Source: Bacteroidaceae bacterium (GTDB taxonomy: Bacteria; Bacteroidota; Bacteroidia; Bacteroidales; Bacteroidaceae). Taken from it: a stretch of 64,000 nucleotides of DNA. The position numbers and the translations under genes are program-made. Location: positions 1 to 64,000 of the forward strand of contig JAFZFO010000055.1 in NCBI GenBank assembly GCA_017555845.1. The letters are read 5' to 3'. This document shows, piece by piece, positions 29,504 to 38,536 of the stretch. Under the pieces are notes generated by a model. That model did no database searches, was not told the origin of the DNA, and saw nothing but the letters and a program-made list of their open reading frames with translations. Each line of letters begins with the position of its first letter. The first letter of the stretch is position 1.

Positions 29504-29578
29504 GGACGTTTAGCTCAGCTGGTTTAGAGCATCTGCCTTACAAGCAGAGGGTCGGCGGTTCGAATCCGTCAACGTCCA
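29504..29578 (+). tRNA. tRNA-Val (TAC), second copy
   Basis: The sequence is identical to the first tRNA-Val across all 75 bases, with the same TAC anticodon and no encoded CCA. Both are likely cut from one transcript that starts at the upstream promoter. Confidence 0.95.
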
Positions 29579-29587
29579 CGATTTGAA

Positions 29588-29618
29588 GGCCTGCGCAGTG
29601 CGTAGGTTATTTTTTTGC
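29588..29618 (+). terminator. Terminator after the tRNA pair
   Basis: CCTGCGC pairs with GCGTAGG (one G-T pair) around AGT, followed by TTATTTTTTT. Confidence 0.7.
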
Positions 29619-29712
29619 CCTTTTGCGAGCTGCCGGCTCTCCTTTCATTCTAATTAATGTTTATTTTTAATAAACTTTATCTCTATATTAGGTGTTTATG
29701 CCTAAAAAGTGC

Positions 29713-29720
29713 TATTTTTG
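29713..29720 (+). promoter_or_regulatory. Possible -7 box of purB
   Basis: TATTTTTG fits TAnnTTTG and is 30 bases before the purB ATG. A clear TTG at the -33 distance is lacking. Confidence 0.45.
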
Positions 29721-29749
29721 CACTTTGAAAATATTTTATACTAAAAATA

Positions 29750-31096
29750 ATGGAATTGAACATTTTGACAGCCATTTCTCCTGTTGACGGACGTTACAGG
29801 GGCAAGGCAGAGCCTTTGGCCGGTTATTTTTCGGAGTTTGCTCTCATCAAGTATCGAGTATTTGTAGAAATTGAGTACTTCATCGCTTTGTGCGAATTGC
29901 CAATCCCACAGCTTGCTGCTGTAGACAAGGCTCTTTTCCCACGCTTGCGCGAGATATATTCAAACTTCACATTGGAGAATGCGAACCGTGTAAAGGAGAT
30001 TGAGAAGGTTACAAACCACGATGTAAAGGCTGTCGAGTATTTCATCAAGGAACAGTTCGATGCTATCGGTGGTCTTGATGCATGCAAGGAGTTTATCCAC
30101 TTTGGCTTGACATCACAGGATATCAACAATACATCTGTTCCACGTTCAATCATGGATGCACTCAACGATGTGTACTACCCATTGATTGAGGAGCTCATTG
30201 CACAGCTCAAGAGTTATGCCGAGGCTTGGGCCGAAATTCCAATGCTTGCACGTACACACGGACAGCCTGCTTCTCCAACACGTCTTGGCAAGGAGGTTAT
30301 GGTGTTTGTCTATCGTCTTGAGGCCCAGCTTGCCGAGCTCAAGCGTTGTCCTATCTCTGCCAAGTTCGGTGGTGCGACAGGTAATTTCAATGCACATCGT
30401 GTAGCATATCCCGGTATCGACTGGAAGGCTTTCGCAAACAAGTTCGTGAGCGAGAACCTCGGCTTGCAGCGCGAGCAGTATACAACCCAGATTTCAAACT
30501 ATGATAACCTGGCAGCCTTGTTCGATGCAATGCGTCGCATCAACATCATCATCATGGATATGGACAAGGACTTCTGGCAGTATATCTCCAACGAGTTCTT
30601 CAAGCAGAAGATCAAGGCCGGAGAGGTAGGCTCAAGCGCAATGCCTCACAAGGTCAACCCAATCGACTTCGAGAACAGCGAGGGTAACCTTGGTATTGCA
30701 AATGCCATTCTTGACCACCTGTCAATGAAGTTGCCTATCTCTCGCTTGCAGCGCGACTTGACTGACTCTACAGTGCTCCGCAATGTGGGTGTTCCAATGA
30801 GCCACATGCTCATCGCTGTCAAGAGCTCACTCGTAGGTTTGCGCAAGCTGTTGCTCAACGAGACCGCAATCTATGACGAGCTTGACAACTGCTGGAGCGT
30901 ATGCGCCGAGGGTATCCAGACAATCCTTCGCCGTGAGGCATATCCGAACCCATACGAGGCGCTCAAGGCCCTGACACGTACAAACGAGGGTATCAACCAG
31001 AACACTCTCTTGCAGTTCATTGATGGTCTCGATGTTTCGGAGAGCGTGAAGGAGGAACTCCGTGCCATTACTCCGCATACCTATACAGGTTTTTGA
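29750..31096 (+). CDS. purB: Adenylosuccinate lyase
   Basis: PurB removes fumarate from SAICAR and from adenylosuccinate in purine synthesis. The 448-residue product has the fumarase/aspartase superfamily signature SSAMPHKVNPIDFEN near residue 297, and the conserved regions TNHDVKAVEYF, GLTSQDINNT and ARTHGQPASPT. The type resembles E. coli PurB more than the shorter Bacillus type. Codon use is biased to favoured codons. The pseudouridine synthase gene follows after 46 bases. Confidence 0.95.
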   Translation: MELNILTAISPVDGRYRGKAEPLAGYFSEFALIKYRVFVEIEYFIALCELPIPQLAAVDKALFPRLREIYSNFTLENANRVKEIEKVTNHDVKAVEYFIKEQFDAIGGLDACKEFIHFGLTSQDINNTSVPRSIMDALNDVYYPLIEELIAQLKSYAEAWAEIPMLARTHGQPASPTRLGKEVMVFVYRLEAQLAELKRCPISAKFGGATGNFNAHRVAYPGIDWKAFANKFVSENLGLQREQYTTQISNYDNLAALFDAMRRINIIIMDMDKDFWQYISNEFFKQKIKAGEVGSSAMPHKVNPIDFENSEGNLGIANAILDHLSMKLPISRLQRDLTDSTVLRNVGVPMSHMLIAVKSSLVGLRKLLLNETAIYDELDNCWSVCAEGIQTILRREAYPNPYEALKALTRTNEGINQNTLLQFIDGLDVSESVKEELRAITPHTYTGF

Positions 31097-31142
31097 TAAC
31101 AAAGAATAATTTGGACCGTGAGGTTCGTAAAATATTTTTTAG

Positions 31143-32381
31143 ATGAATAACTATAAAGACAAGTTTTCGGAAGGTTCTTCTCCTCGTGGAAACAGAGGCA
31201 GAGCATCGTTCAATCCGAACTTTGATGGCGACAACAGATTGAAGGGTGGTCGCTCACGTTTCAACAAGAGTGAAGAGCGTCCTCAGTACAAGAGAACAAA
31301 CCGCGAGGACAGCAATGGTGGTGATTTCGGCAGTTACAAGCAGTACAAGCGCTATGGTAACGAAAAGAGCTACAACCGTTTCGACGGTGAGAGAGCCAAC
31401 CGTAATGCCGATTCAGAGCCACGTTATGGCAATGATGTACAGCAGATGGGCCGTGGCTACAGCAAGGGTGGTTACCGTGGCGGTTACAATGCCGGCAATG
31501 GTGCCAATGGCGGTAGCGAGAAACCATATGCAAACAAATACCAGTCGGACCGTCGTCCTGCCAAGTATGGCGACAAAGGAAACCGTAAGGGTGCATACGA
31601 TCCGAACGCAAAGTACAGTGCAAAGAAGCGCGCTGCATTCCGCGACGCGACTATCGATCCCAATGCACCTGTACGTTTGAACAAATATCTTGCAAATGCA
31701 GGTATCTGCTCACGCCGTGAGGCCGACAGCTACATCGAGGCAGGTCTCATAACCGTTAACGGCGAGATCGTAACAGAGTTGGGTGTAAAGGTTGTTCCAA
31801 CCGATGATGTACGCTTCAACAGCGAGCGCATCAACCCTGAGCGCAAGGTATATGTCCTCTTGAACAAGCCAAAGGATTGTGTGACTACAGTCGATGATCC
31901 ACAGGAGCGCAAGACCGTACTTGACTGCTTGCGTGGTATCGGCAAGGAGAGAATCTATCCTGTAGGCCGTCTCGACCGCAATACAACAGGTGTGCTCCTT
32001 CTTACAAACGATGGCGACATGGCTGCAAAGCTCACACATCCAAAGTTTATGAAGAAGAAGATCTATCACGTTACATGTGACAAGAACGTCGCCATGTCCG
32101 ATATGGACCTGCTTGTAAACGGTATTGAACTTGAGGATGGTCGCGTGTATGCCGACGAGGTATCATACGTAAACGAGGCCGACCGCTCGCAGATCGGTAT
32201 CGAAATCCACTCAGGCAAGAACCGTATCGTGCGCCGTATGCTCGAGCATCTCGGTTACCGTGTGAACAAGCTCGACCGTGTGCTTTTCGCCGGCCTTACC
32301 AAGAAGAACCTGCGCCGCGGCGACTGGCGTTATCTTACCGACAAAGAGATCAACATGCTCCGCCTTGGTGCATACGAGTAA
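31143..32381 (+). CDS. RluB-like pseudouridine synthase with disordered N-terminus
   Basis: The C-terminal 240 residues are a RsuA/RluB-type enzyme that converts uridine to pseudouridine in rRNA. The S4 domain is VRLNKYLANAGICSRREAD near residue 177, and the catalytic aspartate lies in YPVGRLDRNTTGVLLLTNDG. The first about 170 residues are a low-complexity tail rich in Arg, Gly, Asn, Tyr and Lys (YRGGYNAGNGANGG), likely unstructured and RNA-binding. Such tails are common in Bacteroidetes homologues. The asnS gene follows 24 bases later. Confidence 0.9.
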   Translation: MNNYKDKFSEGSSPRGNRGRASFNPNFDGDNRLKGGRSRFNKSEERPQYKRTNREDSNGGDFGSYKQYKRYGNEKSYNRFDGERANRNADSEPRYGNDVQQMGRGYSKGGYRGGYNAGNGANGGSEKPYANKYQSDRRPAKYGDKGNRKGAYDPNAKYSAKKRAAFRDATIDPNAPVRLNKYLANAGICSRREADSYIEAGLITVNGEIVTELGVKVVPTDDVRFNSERINPERKVYVLLNKPKDCVTTVDDPQERKTVLDCLRGIGKERIYPVGRLDRNTTGVLLLTNDGDMAAKLTHPKFMKKKIYHVTCDKNVAMSDMDLLVNGIELEDGRVYADEVSYVNEADRSQIGIEIHSGKNRIVRRMLEHLGYRVNKLDRVLFAGLTKKNLRRGDWRYLTDKEINMLRLGAYE

Positions 32382-32405
32382 AGACAGAAAAATAAGAAAT
32401 ATACA

Positions 32406-33809
32406 ATGAAACCGATAAAACGAACAAGAATTTCCGACCTGCTCAAGAACGGTCAGGCCGGTGTTGAGGTAAACGTAAGAGGCTGGGTGAGAACACGCCG
32501 CAGTAGCAAACAGGTTGCCTTTGTGGCACTTAACGACGGTTCTACCATCAACAATGTGCAGGTTGTTATTGACATTGACAAGTTCGACGAGGAGTTCGTG
32601 AAGCAGTTCACAACAGGTGCCTGCTTGAGCGTGAACGGTATGCTCGTAGAGTCAATCGGCGGTGGTCAGTCAGTTGAGATCCAGGCAACAGAGATTGAGT
32701 TGCTCGGTGCCTGCGACAATACCTACCCATTGCAGAAGAAGGGCCAGACAATGGAGTTCATGCGTACAGTGGCTCACTTGCGTCCACGTACCAATACTTT
32801 TGGTGCAGTGTTCCGCATCCGCCACAACATGGCGTATGCTATCCACAAGTTCTTCCATGACAAGGGCTTCTACTACTTCCACACTCCACTGATCACAGCA
32901 TCGGACTGTGAGGGTGCAGGCCAGATGTTCCAGGTTACAACAATGAACCTCTACGATCTCAAGAAGGACGAGAATGGTAGCATCATTTACGATAACGATT
33001 TCTTCGGCAAGCAGGCAAGCCTTACAGTGTCTGGTCAGCTCGAGGGTGAGTTGGCAGCTACAGCACTTGGTGCAATCTACACCTTTGGTCCAACTTTCCG
33101 TGCCGAGAATTCAAATACTCCACGTCACCTCGCCGAGTTCTGGATGATTGAGCCTGAGGTTGCCTTCAACGACATCTTCGACAACATGGAGCTTGCCGAG
33201 GAGTTCATCAAGTACTGTGTACAGTGGGCTCTCGACAACTGTATGGAGGATATCACATTCCTCAACAACATGTTCGACAAGGAACTCATCGAGCGTCTCC
33301 GTTCAATCGTGAACACCGAGTTCGTACGCTTGAGCTACACCGACGGTATCAAGATCCTTGAGGATGCTGTTGCTGCCGGCCACAAGTTCGAGTTCCCTGT
33401 ATATTGGGGCGTTGACCTTGCTTCGGAGCACGAGCGTTATCTCGTTGAGACACACTTCAAGCGTCCTGTAATCCTCACAGACTATCCAAAGGATATCAAG
33501 GCATTCTATATGAAGCAGAACGAGGATGGCAAGACAGTGCGCGCTATGGACGTTCTCTTCCCAAAGATTGGCGAGATTATCGGTGGTTCAGAGCGTGAGG
33601 CTGACTACAACAAGCTCCTTACACGTATTGAGGAGATGAATATCCCAATGAAGGATATGTGGTGGTATCTCGATACACGCCGTTACGGTTCATGTCCACA
33701 CTCTGGTTTCGGCCTTGGTTTCGAGCGTCTGTTGCTCTTTGTGACAGGTATGTCGAACATCCGTGACGTGATTCCTTTCCCACGTACTCCAAACAACGCA
33801 GAATTCTAA
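32406..33809 (+). CDS. asnS: Asparaginyl-tRNA synthetase
   Basis: AsnRS is a class IIb synthetase that charges tRNA-Asn. The 467-residue product has the N-terminal OB-fold ([21 protein letters not shown]), motif 2 ([22 protein letters not shown]) split here by its central N-T-P-R, and motif 3 ([16 protein letters not shown]) near the C-terminus. It ends with the [12 protein letters not shown] tail typical of AsnRS rather than AspRS. It lies 24 bases after the pseudouridine synthase gene and is followed by a terminator. Confidence 0.95.
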   Translation: MKPIKRTRISDLLKNGQAGVEVNVRGWVRTRRSSKQVAFVALNDGSTINNVQVVIDIDKFDEEFVKQFTTGACLSVNGMLVESIGGGQSVEIQATEIELLGACDNTYPLQKKGQTMEFMRTVAHLRPRTNTFGAVFRIRHNMAYAIHKFFHDKGFYYFHTPLITASDCEGAGQMFQVTTMNLYDLKKDENGSIIYDNDFFGKQASLTVSGQLEGELAATALGAIYTFGPTFRAENSNTPRHLAEFWMIEPEVAFNDIFDNMELAEEFIKYCVQWALDNCMEDITFLNNMFDKELIERLRSIVNTEFVRLSYTDGIKILEDAVAAGHKFEFPVYWGVDLASEHERYLVETHFKRPVILTDYPKDIKAFYMKQNEDGKTVRAMDVLFPKIGEIIGGSEREADYNKLLTRIEEMNIPMKDMWWYLDTRRYGSCPHSGFGLGFERLLLFVTGMSNIRDVIPFPRTPNNAEF

Positions 33810-33828
33810 GATTCTTTCTATAAATGTT

Positions 33829-33862
33829 GCCGGGTCAAAAGATTTTTTGACCCGGCTTCTTA
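33829..33862 (+). terminator. Terminator after asnS
   Basis: GCCGGGTCAAAA pairs with TTTTGACCCGGC with a short GAT-containing loop, then TTCTTAT. The T run is short. Confidence 0.7.
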
Positions 33863-33878
33863 TAATCAAAGAAACAGG

Positions 33879-34778
33879 ATGAATAAACAATCGGTTGTAG
33901 GGCATTTGGCCTGTTTCCTGGCCTATGCTATTTTCGGTTTCAATATCATTGTGTGCAAGGATCTTACCGCGGGCAGGCTTATCTCTCCTTTGGCAATATT
34001 CACTCTCAGGTCGGTTGGTGCCGGTGCTCTCTTCTGGCTTATTTCGCTTTTCACTCCAAAGGAAAAGGTCGAGAGAAAGGATTATGTCAGGATATTTGCG
34101 GCATCGATGTTGGGTTTCTTTGTCTGTCAGGTAACGTTCCTTGCAGGGATACCGCACATCACGCCTATGGATTGTTCGGTGTTGTCCGCAATATCGCCAA
34201 TTTACACTATGATAATTGCAGCCATAGCGCTCAAAGAGCCCATTACGTGGCAAAAGGCCGGTGGCGTGGCAATAAGTTTCGCAGGTATCATATATCTGAT
34301 TGTGAGCCGTAGTTCGGCTGTCGGAACTGCCGAGACCTCTCTGTTCGGAATATTGATGCTTATTCTTAACTCATTGAGTTTCTCTCTGTATCTGGGAATA
34401 TTCAAGCCGCTGATAGGTAAATATTCGGTTGTCACATTCATGAAATGGATATTCCTGTTTGCTTTTGTGGTGTCAGCCCCATTCTCTGCAGTGGAGATTG
34501 TAACTTTGGATTTTGGTTCAATTCCTGCAATACAAATTGCCGAACTTGCATTTCTCATCTTCTGTGCTACGTTCATAACATATTTCCTTATACCGGTGGG
34601 GCAGAAACGTATCAGGCCTACCCTTGTAAGCATGTACAGCTATGTCCAACCCATTATTGCCATTGTAATCAGCATCACCGTAGGCATGGAGATGCTTACG
34701 TGGCAGAAGGTGCTCGCGGCTGTCATGGTTTTCGGCGGTGTGGTTGTCGTGAGTTACAGCAAGGGACGTGTGGAGTAG
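33879..34778 (+). CDS. EamA/DMT-family transporter
   Basis: This 299-residue protein has about ten hydrophobic helices arranged as two EamA repeats, the drug/metabolite transporter fold of the inner membrane. The first repeat begins CFLAYAIFGFNIIVCKD and the second LMLILNSLSFSLYLGIFKPL. The substrate cannot be told from sequence. It stands between the asnS terminator and the guanylyltransferase gene. Confidence 0.85.
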   Translation: MNKQSVVGHLACFLAYAIFGFNIIVCKDLTAGRLISPLAIFTLRSVGAGALFWLISLFTPKEKVERKDYVRIFAASMLGFFVCQVTFLAGIPHITPMDCSVLSAISPIYTMIIAAIALKEPITWQKAGGVAISFAGIIYLIVSRSSAVGTAETSLFGILMLILNSLSFSLYLGIFKPLIGKYSVVTFMKWIFLFAFVVSAPFSAVEIVTLDFGSIPAIQIAELAFLIFCATFITYFLIPVGQKRIRPTLVSMYSYVQPIIAIVISITVGMEMLTWQKVLAAVMVFGGVVVVSYSKGRVE

Positions 34779-34876
34779 AGTATATGTTTTTTATGCCAAA
34801 TAAACCTAAAAGGCTTTTTATTGTGCAATAAAAATGTTATACTCGCGTTGTGAATGTAAAAGGAAAGGTTGAGCAT

Positions 34877-35962
34877 ATGGACAAGAACAGTTATTGTGTG
34901 ATAATGGCCGGTGGTGTCGGTTCCCGTCTGTGGCCTATGAGCCGCAAGGCATTTCCAAAGCAGTTTCAGGATCCTCTGGGTTGTGGCAAGACATTGTTGC
35001 AGCAGACATATGAGCGCTATTCGCATATAGTACCTCCCGAAAACATAATCATATCCACGAACGTCGATTACAAGTCGATTGTCAAGAAACAGTTGCCCGA
35101 TATCAATGAGTCGCAGATTGTCTGCGAGCCTGTTTACCGTGGTACGGCTCCCAGCATTGCCTATCTTGCCTGTCATATACGCCAGCTCAACCCAAAGGCA
35201 AACATCGTGGTTGCGCAGAGCGACCAGCTTATACTCAACGAGGAGAAATTCGCGTCTCTCATTGCCGGCGCCCTTGATTTCGTTGCCGAGAACAACAAAC
35301 TTGTTGTGTTGGGTATAAAGCCAACCTGTCCCGAGACCCGATACGGCTATATTCAGGCAGAGGGTGAGCCTGTGTGTGGCGACATCTGCAAGGTACGTAC
35401 ATTTACCGAGAAACCTGAACTTGAATTTGCCAAGGTATTCATGGAGAGCGGAGAATTCTACTGGAATACCGGCATATATATATGGAACGTGCAGACCATC
35501 ATAGACACCCTTTCTGAGCATCTGCCCGAAATAATGCATGAACTGGATGCTGTCTACCGCGAAATTCCCGACCGCAAGCAGCGCCGCAAGCGCGCTTACG
35601 AAATCTATACGTCGTTCCCCACTGCATCCATTGATTTGAGTGTCATGGAACGTGCCGACAATGTCTACGTGAGCGTGGGCGATTTCGGTTGGGCCGATAT
35701 AGGTACCTGGGATACCCTTTATGGCTTTATGCCAAAGGATAGCTATGGAAATGTCATCATGAACAGCAGTGTCCTCAAGTATGATTGCAACAACAATGTC
35801 GTGATGCTTCCCAAGAACAAGCTTGCCGTTATGGAGGGCGTTGATGATCTGCTTGTGATTGACTCGGGCGATGTACTCATGATATGCCGCAAGGGGCATG
35901 AGGGTGACGTGAGGCGCTTCCTGAATGATGCGAAGATGAAGATAGGAGATAAATTTGCATAA
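34877..35962 (+). CDS. manC: Mannose-1-phosphate guanylyltransferase
   Basis: The enzyme makes GDP-mannose from mannose-1-phosphate and GTP, for use in polysaccharides and GDP-fucose. From ATG 34877 the protein has 361 residues. The nucleotidyltransferase signature is VIMAGGVGSRLWPMSRKAFP-K near the start, with FTEKP in the middle and a left-handed helix-type C-terminal end. It lacks the fused isomerase domain of long ManC proteins. An in-frame GTG at 34850 precedes the chosen start. Confidence 0.9.
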   Translation: MDKNSYCVIMAGGVGSRLWPMSRKAFPKQFQDPLGCGKTLLQQTYERYSHIVPPENIIISTNVDYKSIVKKQLPDINESQIVCEPVYRGTAPSIAYLACHIRQLNPKANIVVAQSDQLILNEEKFASLIAGALDFVAENNKLVVLGIKPTCPETRYGYIQAEGEPVCGDICKVRTFTEKPELEFAKVFMESGEFYWNTGIYIWNVQTIIDTLSEHLPEIMHELDAVYREIPDRKQRRKRAYEIYTSFPTASIDLSVMERADNVYVSVGDFGWADIGTWDTLYGFMPKDSYGNVIMNSSVLKYDCNNNVVMLPKNKLAVMEGVDDLLVIDSGDVLMICRKGHEGDVRRFLNDAKMKIGDKFA

Positions 35963-35964
35963 GC

Positions 35965-35998
35965 AAAAAAGAACGGCTTGGCCGTTCTTTTTTTTGTT
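35965..35998 (+). terminator. Terminator after manC
   Basis: AAAAGAACGGC pairs with GCCGTTCTTTT around a TTG loop, followed by more T. It could also act on the convergent thioesterase transcript. Confidence 0.8.
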
Positions 35999-36000
35999 TG

Positions 36001-36747
36001 TTATTCTATCGTTGCGAACTTCAGTTCAAAGTTTGCCGCCGGTGTGCCGTTTTCTTTGGTAACGCGTACAAGGTAATTGTCGGGGGCAATCTCCTTTATG
36101 CCGAATGAGAGTTCCTCATCGCGGTCGCCCTCTTTCATGTATGCCGCAACAAAATCGGTAAGGTTGTGGCTGTCGATATATTCAATTGGCAGTGCATCAA
36201 GGACATGGTCAAGATAGCGTATGCTGTTCATGTGTCCGTTGCAGTCGATGTCACTGTAATGTGGTCGGCGCTTGAATGTGACCTCTTCTACCGCAGTGCG
36301 ATTAATTGGTGGAATGCGTGTTATAGCCAATGGCTCGTCGGGCAACATGCACTCGTTCAGACGCATGCCTATATCGCCGTTCAGGTCAACGGCTGTGCGT
36401 GTCTTCAGGTCAATCATCGCAAATGTAGTAAGCATTGATGCTATTTCCTTGCCATCTTCATCCACAGCCCTTATGCAGCGGTCTGTGAAGCCATGGTAAA
36501 GGTTGCGTATCCATGTGTCTATGCGGAATCTGTCGCCTCTTGCCGGTGTGTGCTCAATGTGCAGTGCAAGGCGCGCAAGAACCCAACCAAGTGATGTTGT
36601 GCTGCCTATACCACGTGCGTCGACGTGACGGCCTGCACAACTGAGCATGTTGTTGCATAGTGTCGTGGGGCGCAGACGGCCTTTTGCGTCGGTCAGGAAT
36701 GTTTCCGCCATAAATGGGAAACTGTCTATTTTCTTATTCTCGGCCAT
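36001..36747 (-). CDS. Acyl-ACP thioesterase
   Basis: This 248-residue protein is a double hot-dog acyl-ACP thioesterase (FatA/FatB-like family) that releases fatty acids from acyl carrier protein. The second hot-dog contains HYSDIDCNGHMNSIRYLDHVLD; the N-x-H-x-N-like catalytic region (NGHMNSIRY) is visible. The start at 36747 (MAENKKIDSFPF) is preferred over an in-frame start at 36798, which lies inside a -7-like box. It faces manC convergently. Confidence 0.85.
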   Translation of the reverse strand: MAENKKIDSFPFMAETFLTDAKGRLRPTTLCNNMLSCAGRHVDARGIGSTTSLGWVLARLALHIEHTPARGDRFRIDTWIRNLYHGFTDRCIRAVDEDGKEIASMLTTFAMIDLKTRTAVDLNGDIGMRLNECMLPDEPLAITRIPPINRTAVEEVTFKRRPHYSDIDCNGHMNSIRYLDHVLDALPIEYIDSHNLTDFVAAYMKEGDRDEELSFGIKEIAPDNYLVRVTKENGTPAANFELKFATIE

Positions 36748-36795
36748 AGAACAAATACTCTTTGCGGTTGTTGATGATGTATGGTTTTGTGGTTG

Positions 36796-36803
36796 CAAAA
36801 GTA
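36796..36803 (-). promoter_or_regulatory. Possible -7 box of the thioesterase gene
   Basis: On the minus strand TACTTTTG fits TAnnTTTG about 50 bases before the chosen start. The nearest TTG lies only 15 bases upstream, so the -33 box is uncertain. Confidence 0.4.
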
Positions 36804-36907
36804 CTGAATATTGTCGAACAATGAAAATGTGGTAGCAGTATCAACGATTGCAATTGTAAAAATATGTTAAAAAGGCGGAGCGCTGTTCGGGTATACACAA
36901 AAAGAAC

Positions 36908-36915
36908 TATCTTCG
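36908..36915 (+). promoter_or_regulatory. Possible variant -7 box (TATCTTCG) of ferredoxin
   Basis: TATCTTCG sits 35 bases before the ferredoxin ATG. It is one of several TAnnTTCG elements before genes in this window. No TTG is present at the -33 distance. Confidence 0.35.
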
Positions 36916-36949
36916 CATCCAGATAATACAAACTTTAAATATTACAACT

Positions 36950-37117
36950 ATGGCTTACGTAATTTCAGACGACTGCGTTGCTTGCGGTACATGTATCGAC
37001 GAGTGTCCTCAGGGTGCTATTTCTGAGGGTGAGAAGTATTCAATCAATCCTGAATTGTGCATCGACTGCGGTAGCTGCGCAAGTGTTTGTCCTTCTGAGG
37101 CTATCCACGAGGGTTAA
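36950..37117 (+). CDS. 2[4Fe-4S] ferredoxin
   Basis: The 55-residue protein has two CxxCxxCxxxCP-type clusters: CVACGTCIDECP and CIDCGSCASVCP. It is a clostridial-type ferredoxin, a low-potential electron carrier used with pyruvate:ferredoxin oxidoreductase and similar enzymes in anaerobes. It is a single gene with a hairpin downstream. Confidence 0.95.
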   Translation: MAYVISDDCVACGTCIDECPQGAISEGEKYSINPELCIDCGSCASVCPSEAIHEG

Positions 37118-37137
37118 TTGTTGCGTTCGACAACTTT

Positions 37138-37168
37138 AAGGGGCACTTGAAAAAGCGCCCCTTCTTTA
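37138..37168 (+). terminator. Terminator after ferredoxin
   Basis: AAGGGGC (37138-37144) pairs with GCCCCTT (37157-37163), followed by CTTTATAT. The T run is weak. Confidence 0.55.
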
Positions 37169-37180
37169 TATATTGGCAAT

Positions 37181-37276
37181 ATGAAAACTATTCTTCACGT
37201 ATTGGTAAAGAGTGCCATCATTGTGGCAGTTGCAGTGGTGTGTTACTATATTTATATGGCAGCTATCGGCAAGTGA
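37181..37276 (+). CDS. Putative 31-residue single-span membrane protein
   Basis: ATG at 37181 opens a frame of 31 codons ending in TGA. The product starts MKTILHVLVKSA and continues with one long hydrophobic helix, then YMAAIGK at the end. A basic N-terminus with one helix suits a small inner-membrane protein. It lies between the ferredoxin hairpin and a very strong terminator, which supports a transcribed unit ending there. There is no ribosome-binding site to help, as is normal here. Confidence 0.5.
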   Translation: MKTILHVLVKSAIIVAVAVVCYYIYMAAIGK

Positions 37277-37290
37277 TATGCTGCATATGT

Positions 37291-37332
37291 AAACAAAAGC
37301 TCCGCAATGTACACATTGCGGAGCTTTTGTTA
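37291..37332. terminator. Strong bidirectional terminator
   Basis: AACAAAAGCTCCGCAATGT and its perfect complement form a 19-bp stem with a two-base loop, flanked by A and T runs on both sides. It separates the small ORF from the convergent TlpA-like gene. Confidence 0.9.
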
Positions 37333-37350
37333 TATTGTTACCGGTCCGGT

Positions 37351-38427
37351 TTACTTCATCTTCTCTTCAACCAGATCCTTCATTGCCTGGCCGCGGAGGT
37401 CGCGCTGGATGATTACGCCATCGGGGCCAAAGAGGATAATCTGTGGAATGCCCTGGATACCGTAGAGCTCAGTAGCATTGTCCTTGTTGTCGCGTGGGAT
37501 GTAGATCTGTGGGTAGGTAATGCCCTCCTCGGTGAGAGCGGCCTTGAACTTCTCCTCCTCGTCCCAAACGTTTACGCCAAGAACAGTGAACTTCTCGCCG
37601 CCGAACTTGTTCTGCAACTCGATGAGGTTAGGAATCTCGCCCTTGCAAGGACCACACCAGCTTGCCCAGAAGTCAACGAGCACATACTTGCCCTTGCCTA
37701 CATAGTCAGAAAGCTTTGAAGCCTTGCCGTCAACAGTGAAGCCCTCAAAGTCTGTGAACATTTTGCCTGCCTGTGTAGCTTCGGCTTTCAGATAGTTCGC
37801 GCGCAAAGTCTTGATGGCTGCCATCTCGCCTGCATATTTAACAGTTGCGATGAGCTCGTCAATATCCTTGAGAGTTGGGTAGAACTGACGTGCTGTCATT
37901 GCTGCAACGTATGCACCAAGGATGTTGTCCTTGTTCTCGTTGATAGCCTTGATGTAGAGGTTGTTGAGAGCCTCGATGTCGCCACCGATTACTGCATATA
38001 CCTCCTCGCGTGATTTGCCCTCGTTCATCAACTGGTCGGCCCTTGCGTTGATTGCGTTGCTTGCCTCAACGATTGTGCTGATGGTTGCTGCCAACTTGTC
38101 GTTGTAACCGCCATTGTCGGTAACTGATGCAGGGCGTGCTGTGAAATCCACAACAGCGTTTGTTCCCGCTGCTGCCAATACAACAGCCTTTGTGCGACGG
38201 CTCTTGTCAATGTTTACTTCAAGAAGCTTCTCGCCTGAAATCTCCTTCTCGAACTTGAATGTGCCGTTCTCAACTACAAATGAGGCATAAACCTCAGCTG
38301 TGTTCTGGTCAACGAGGTATGCAGTCTTGCCGTTTGAAGCCTCGTCGGTCTTACCTGTGATAGTGTAGCTCTGAGCGCTTGCTGCAAAAGCAAGGACAGC
38401 CAAAGCTATTGTTGATAAAATTCTCAT
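37351..38427 (-). CDS. DUF4369/TlpA-like thiol-disulfide oxidoreductase
   Basis: The 358-residue protein has a signal peptide ending near ASAQ and an N-terminal DUF4369-type domain (YTITGKTDEASNGKTAYLVD). A helical middle leads into a C-terminal thioredoxin fold with the active site FWASWCGPCKGEIPNL near residue 253. Bacteroidetes often secrete several of these to reduce or exchange disulfides in the periplasm. The partner is unknown. It is transcribed toward the strong bidirectional terminator. Confidence 0.9.
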   Translation of the reverse strand: MRILSTIALAVLAFAASAQSYTITGKTDEASNGKTAYLVDQNTAEVYASFVVENGTFKFEKEISGEKLLEVNIDKSRRTKAVVLAAAGTNAVVDFTARPASVTDNGGYNDKLAATISTIVEASNAINARADQLMNEGKSREEVYAVIGGDIEALNNLYIKAINENKDNILGAYVAAMTARQFYPTLKDIDELIATVKYAGEMAAIKTLRANYLKAEATQAGKMFTDFEGFTVDGKASKLSDYVGKGKYVLVDFWASWCGPCKGEIPNLIELQNKFGGEKFTVLGVNVWDEEEKFKAALTEEGITYPQIYIPRDNKDNATELYGIQGIPQIILFGPDGVIIQRDLRGQAMKDLVEEKMK

Positions 38428-38468
38428 ATTCGTATTTGTTAAAGGTTAATACTCTTAAAAACTATCTG

Positions 38469-38501
38469 CGAAAATAATTTAAATAAATTAATTAATGCCA
38501 A
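38469..38501 (-). promoter_or_regulatory. Possible variant promoter of the TlpA-like gene
   Basis: On the minus strand TTG (38501-38499) and TATTTTCG (38476-38469) have a 22-base spacer. The -7 box is the TAnnTTCG variant. It lies about 40 bases before the start codon. Confidence 0.4.
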
Positions 38502-38536
38502 TGTTTACATTATTTAATACAATCGGGCGGCAACAA

